Shown here: positions 6,236 to 7,718 of the stretch, piece after piece
Numbering within the stretch: the stretch's first letter is position 1
How the letters are laid out: the number at the start of each line of letters is the position of its first letter
Source of the DNA: an uncultured bacterium
Lineage (GTDB): Bacteria > Bacillota > Clostridia > Lachnospirales > Lachnospiraceae
Length of the DNA stretch: 7,718 bases
Direction: 5' to 3'
Assembly (NCBI GenBank): GCA_937893485.1
Contig: CALBJL010000061.1
Location: 1 to 7,718 of the forward strand
Position numbers and translations under genes: made by a program
Notes under the pieces: generated by a model
Seen by the model: the letters and a program-made list of their open reading frames with translations, nothing else
The model's database searches: none
What the model was told of the DNA's origin: nothing

Positions 6236-7239
6236 AGACGTACACCTGCTTCTTTTGCAGCCTGAATCGTGTCCTCGCGCCAGATCGAGCTCTGTACTTC
6301 ACCGATATGCGCTTTGCGCAGGAAGAACATACAGATACGTGACTGACCGATACCGCCGCCGATCGTGTACGGCAGCTTCTGATCGATGATCGCTTTCTGG
6401 AACGGCAGCTTGGCGCGCTCCGGGCAGCCTGCCTTGTCTAACTGTTCCACAAGGGAGTGCGCATCGACGCGGATACCCATGGACGATAATTCCAACGCGA
6501 TATCCAGTACCGGATAGTAGACGAAAATGTCACCGTTCAATGCCCAGTCATCGTAGTCGGGGGCGCGTCCGTCGTGCGGCTCGCCGTTGCTGAGCTTGTC
6601 ACCGATCTGCATGATGCAGACAGCGCCGCATTCCTTGGTGATCTCATATTCGCGTTCCTTCGGGTCGAGTCCGGGATATTTTTCTAACAGCTTCTGTGAA
6701 GTGATGAACGTGATATCCTTCGGCAGCAGCTCTCCGATATAATCATATTCGATCGACATGTATTTTTCGGTCTGCTGCAGGGTCTTGTACACAGCGCTGA
6801 CCGTTGTCTTGAACGTGTCGATGGTACGCATTTCTTTCGTAATGATTTTTTCCCAATCCCACTGGTCAACAAAAATTGAGTGGATGTTGTCTGTGTCCTC
6901 ATCGCGGCGGATGGCATTCATGTCGGTGTATAATCCCTCGCCGACCTCAAAGCCGTATTTATCTAAGGCAAAGCGTTTCCATTTTGCGAGTGAGTGAACG
7001 ACCTCCGCCATCTTGTCGCCCTGTTCCTTGATCCCGAAAGCTACCGGGCGCTCGACACCGTTTAAGTTGTCATTCAGTCCTGATTCGGGCAGGACGAACA
7101 GCGGTGCGGATACACGCGCGAGATTTAAGTTTTGCGCGAGATGCTTCTGAAAAAAATCTTTGACGGTTTTGATCGCGATCTGTGTATCGTGCAGATTCAG
7201 CGCGGATTCATAACCTTCAGGAAAAATCAATTGTTCCAT
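6229..7239 (-). CDS. asnA: Aspartate-ammonia ligase (ammonia-dependent asparagine synthetase A)
   Basis: AsnA makes asparagine from aspartate, ammonia and ATP, releasing AMP and PPi; the enzyme has a class II aminoacyl-tRNA-synthetase-like fold. The 336 residues are close to the roughly 330 of E. coli AsnA. The conserved blocks appear in order: QDNL-type LNDNLNGVE (55-63), VVHSLAKWKR (80-89), GEGLYTDMNAIRRDED (100-115), HSIFVDQWDWE (120-130), RAPDYDDW (225-232), LNGDIFVYYPVLD (234-246), ELSSMGIRVDA (250-260) and TIGGGIGQSR (292-301). The start at 7239 has GGAGG (7252-7248) 8 bases upstream. The same frame stays open upstream to an ATG at 7356, but the promoter at 7323-7295 lies inside that extension, so the extension is not transcribed from it. 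It is divergent from the aminopeptidase gene and convergent with fbp. The leader of about 50 bases has no room for a T-box. Confidence 0.97.
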   Translation of the reverse strand: MEQLIFPEGYESALNLHDTQIAIKTVKDFFQKHLAQNLNLARVSAPLFVLPESGLNDNLNGVERPVAFGIKEQGDKMAEVVHSLAKWKRFALDKYGFEVGEGLYTDMNAIRRDEDTDNIHSIFVDQWDWEKIITKEMRTIDTFKTTVSAVYKTLQQTEKYMSIEYDYIGELLPKDITFITSQKLLEKYPGLDPKEREYEITKECGAVCIMQIGDKLSNGEPHDGRAPDYDDWALNGDIFVYYPVLDIALELSSMGIRVDAHSLVEQLDKAGCPERAKLPFQKAIIDQKLPYTIGGGIGQSRICMFFLRKAHIGEVQSSIWREDTIQAAKEAGVRLL

Positions 7240-7247
7240 TGTATTAT

Positions 7248-7252
7248 CCTCC
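7248..7252 (-). promoter_or_regulatory. Ribosome binding site deciding the asnA start
   Basis: GGAGG on the minus strand, 8 bases before the ATG at 7239-7237, selects this start over the upstream in-frame ATG at 7356. Confidence 0.85.
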
Positions 7253-7294
7253 AAAAAGTATAGGTATGAGATGTATTGCAAATCATTGAGGTTT

Positions 7295-7323
7295 ATTATA
7301 GCAATAATTGGGCGAATTGACAA
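7295..7323 (-). promoter_or_regulatory. Strong sigma-A promoter of asnA
   Basis: On the minus strand, TTGTCA (7323-7318), a 17-base spacer and TATAAT (7300-7295, perfect) are joined by a TGC extended -10. Transcription should start near 7288. Its -35 shares five base pairs with the -35 of the divergent aminopeptidase promoter. Confidence 0.85.
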
Positions 7324-7346
7324 CGCGAAACAGTAAATGCTACACT
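7317..7346 (+). promoter_or_regulatory. Sigma-A promoter of the aminopeptidase P gene
   Basis: TTGACA (7317-7322, perfect), an 18-base spacer ending in TGC, and TACACT (7341-7346) give a TG-extended promoter with a start near 7353, about 54 bases before the coding start. The -35 overlaps that of asnA on the opposite strand at 7318-7322. Confidence 0.65.
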
Positions 7347-7406
7347 TGAAATACAAAAATATAAAAACAGGTTTTACAAAATTTTATGACAGAGGGAAGG
7401 ATGGCT

Positions 7407-7718
7407 ATGACAACGAGACAGAAATTAGATGCGCTGCGGGAGGAGATGCGGCAGTTTGAAATACAGGCATACATCATTCCGACAGATGATTACCACGCGT
7501 CGGAATATGTCGGGGACTATTTCAAGGCAAGGGAATATCTGTCCGGCTTTACCGGCTCGGCGGGTACACTGGTTGTACTTGAACGTGAGGCTGCACTCTG
7601 GACGGATGGCAGATACTTTTTGCAGGCGGCGGACCAGCTGGCGGACAGCGGGATCGCACTGATGAAAAGCGGGCAGCCCGGCGTGCCGGAGATTCCGGAC
7701 TATCTGGCGGAAAAACTG
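7407..7718 (+). CDS. Xaa-Pro aminopeptidase (peptidase family M24B), N-terminal part
   Basis: The 104 codons present, continuing past the right edge, form the start of a creatinase-type N-terminal domain. The run of YIIPTDDYHASEYV (residues 22-35), SGFTGSAGTLVV (46-57) and LWTDGRYFLQA (64-74) is characteristic of the long, three-domain aminopeptidase P (APP1/XPNPEP1-like, about 600 residues) rather than the shorter E. coli PepP. Such enzymes are cytoplasmic metallopeptidases that remove the N-terminal residue of peptides with proline in second place. The metal-binding pita-bread domain lies outside the window, so activity cannot be checked. Two in-frame ATGs, 7401 and 7407, are possible. I prefer 7407, giving MTTRQKL and leaving 6 bases after the GGGAAGG at 7394-7400; 7401 would abut it. 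It is divergent from asnA. Confidence 0.9.
   Translation, partial: MTTRQKLDALREEMRQFEIQAYIIPTDDYHASEYVGDYFKAREYLSGFTGSAGTLVVLEREAALWTDGRYFLQAADQLADSGIALMKSGQPGVPEIPDYLAEKL

Noticed and set aside
7240..7356. 39-residue N-terminal extension of AsnA from an ATG at 7356
   Set aside because: The asnA promoter lies inside this stretch, GGAGG selects 7239, and the family length and N-terminus fit the shorter protein.
7429..7662. Plus-strand open frame of 77 codons near the right edge
   Set aside because: It is out of frame within the aminopeptidase P coding region, which shows clear family motifs in its own frame.

Overview
The window looks like a core housekeeping segment of a Gram-positive, probably anaerobic, Clostridia genome; Lachnospiraceae is my best guess. 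The evidence is the strong AGGAGG-type ribosome binding sites, sigma-A promoters with TG-extended -10 boxes, a class III (Firmicutes-type) fructose-1,6-bisphosphatase, an AsnA-type asparagine synthetase and a long-form Xaa-Pro aminopeptidase N-terminus. The organism call rests on recalled family distribution, not a search. I see no rRNA, tRNA, CRISPR array, insertion sequence, phage gene or riboswitch, and no gap between genes longer than about 220 bases.

Layout. On the left edge, the minus strand carries the N-terminal 307 codons of the translational GTPase TypA/BipA. A 219-base divergent spacer separates it from a plus-strand gene for a protein with two tandem OB folds of the single-stranded DNA-binding type. 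Next comes a separately promoted short P-loop ATPase related to ATP:cob(I)alamin adenosyltransferases, ending in a hairpin terminator. The promoter of the next unit starts inside that terminator and drives dapA, dapB and probably fbp, spaced 30 and 37 bases apart. fbp converges on minus-strand asnA with only 8 bases between stop codons. asnA is divergent from a plus-strand M24-family aminopeptidase P gene that runs off the right edge.

How the genes relate. dapA and dapB encode the two consecutive steps that commit aspartate semialdehyde to diaminopimelate and lysine, feeding peptidoglycan and protein. asnA uses the same precursor, aspartate, to make asparagine. fbp is gluconeogenic. The OB-fold protein and TypA belong to DNA maintenance and ribosome/stress functions and appear to be neighbours only. 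I do not see a new multi-gene system. The most unusual features are regulatory: back-to-back asnA and pepP promoters that share their -35 bases, a perfect palindrome covering both stop codons of fbp and asnA, a dapA promoter nested in the upstream terminator followed by a leader hairpin, and a hairpin that puts the dapB stop codon in its loop. Two proteins also deserve a look: the tandem-OB SSB-like protein without the usual acidic tip, and the C-terminally short CobA-like ATPase.
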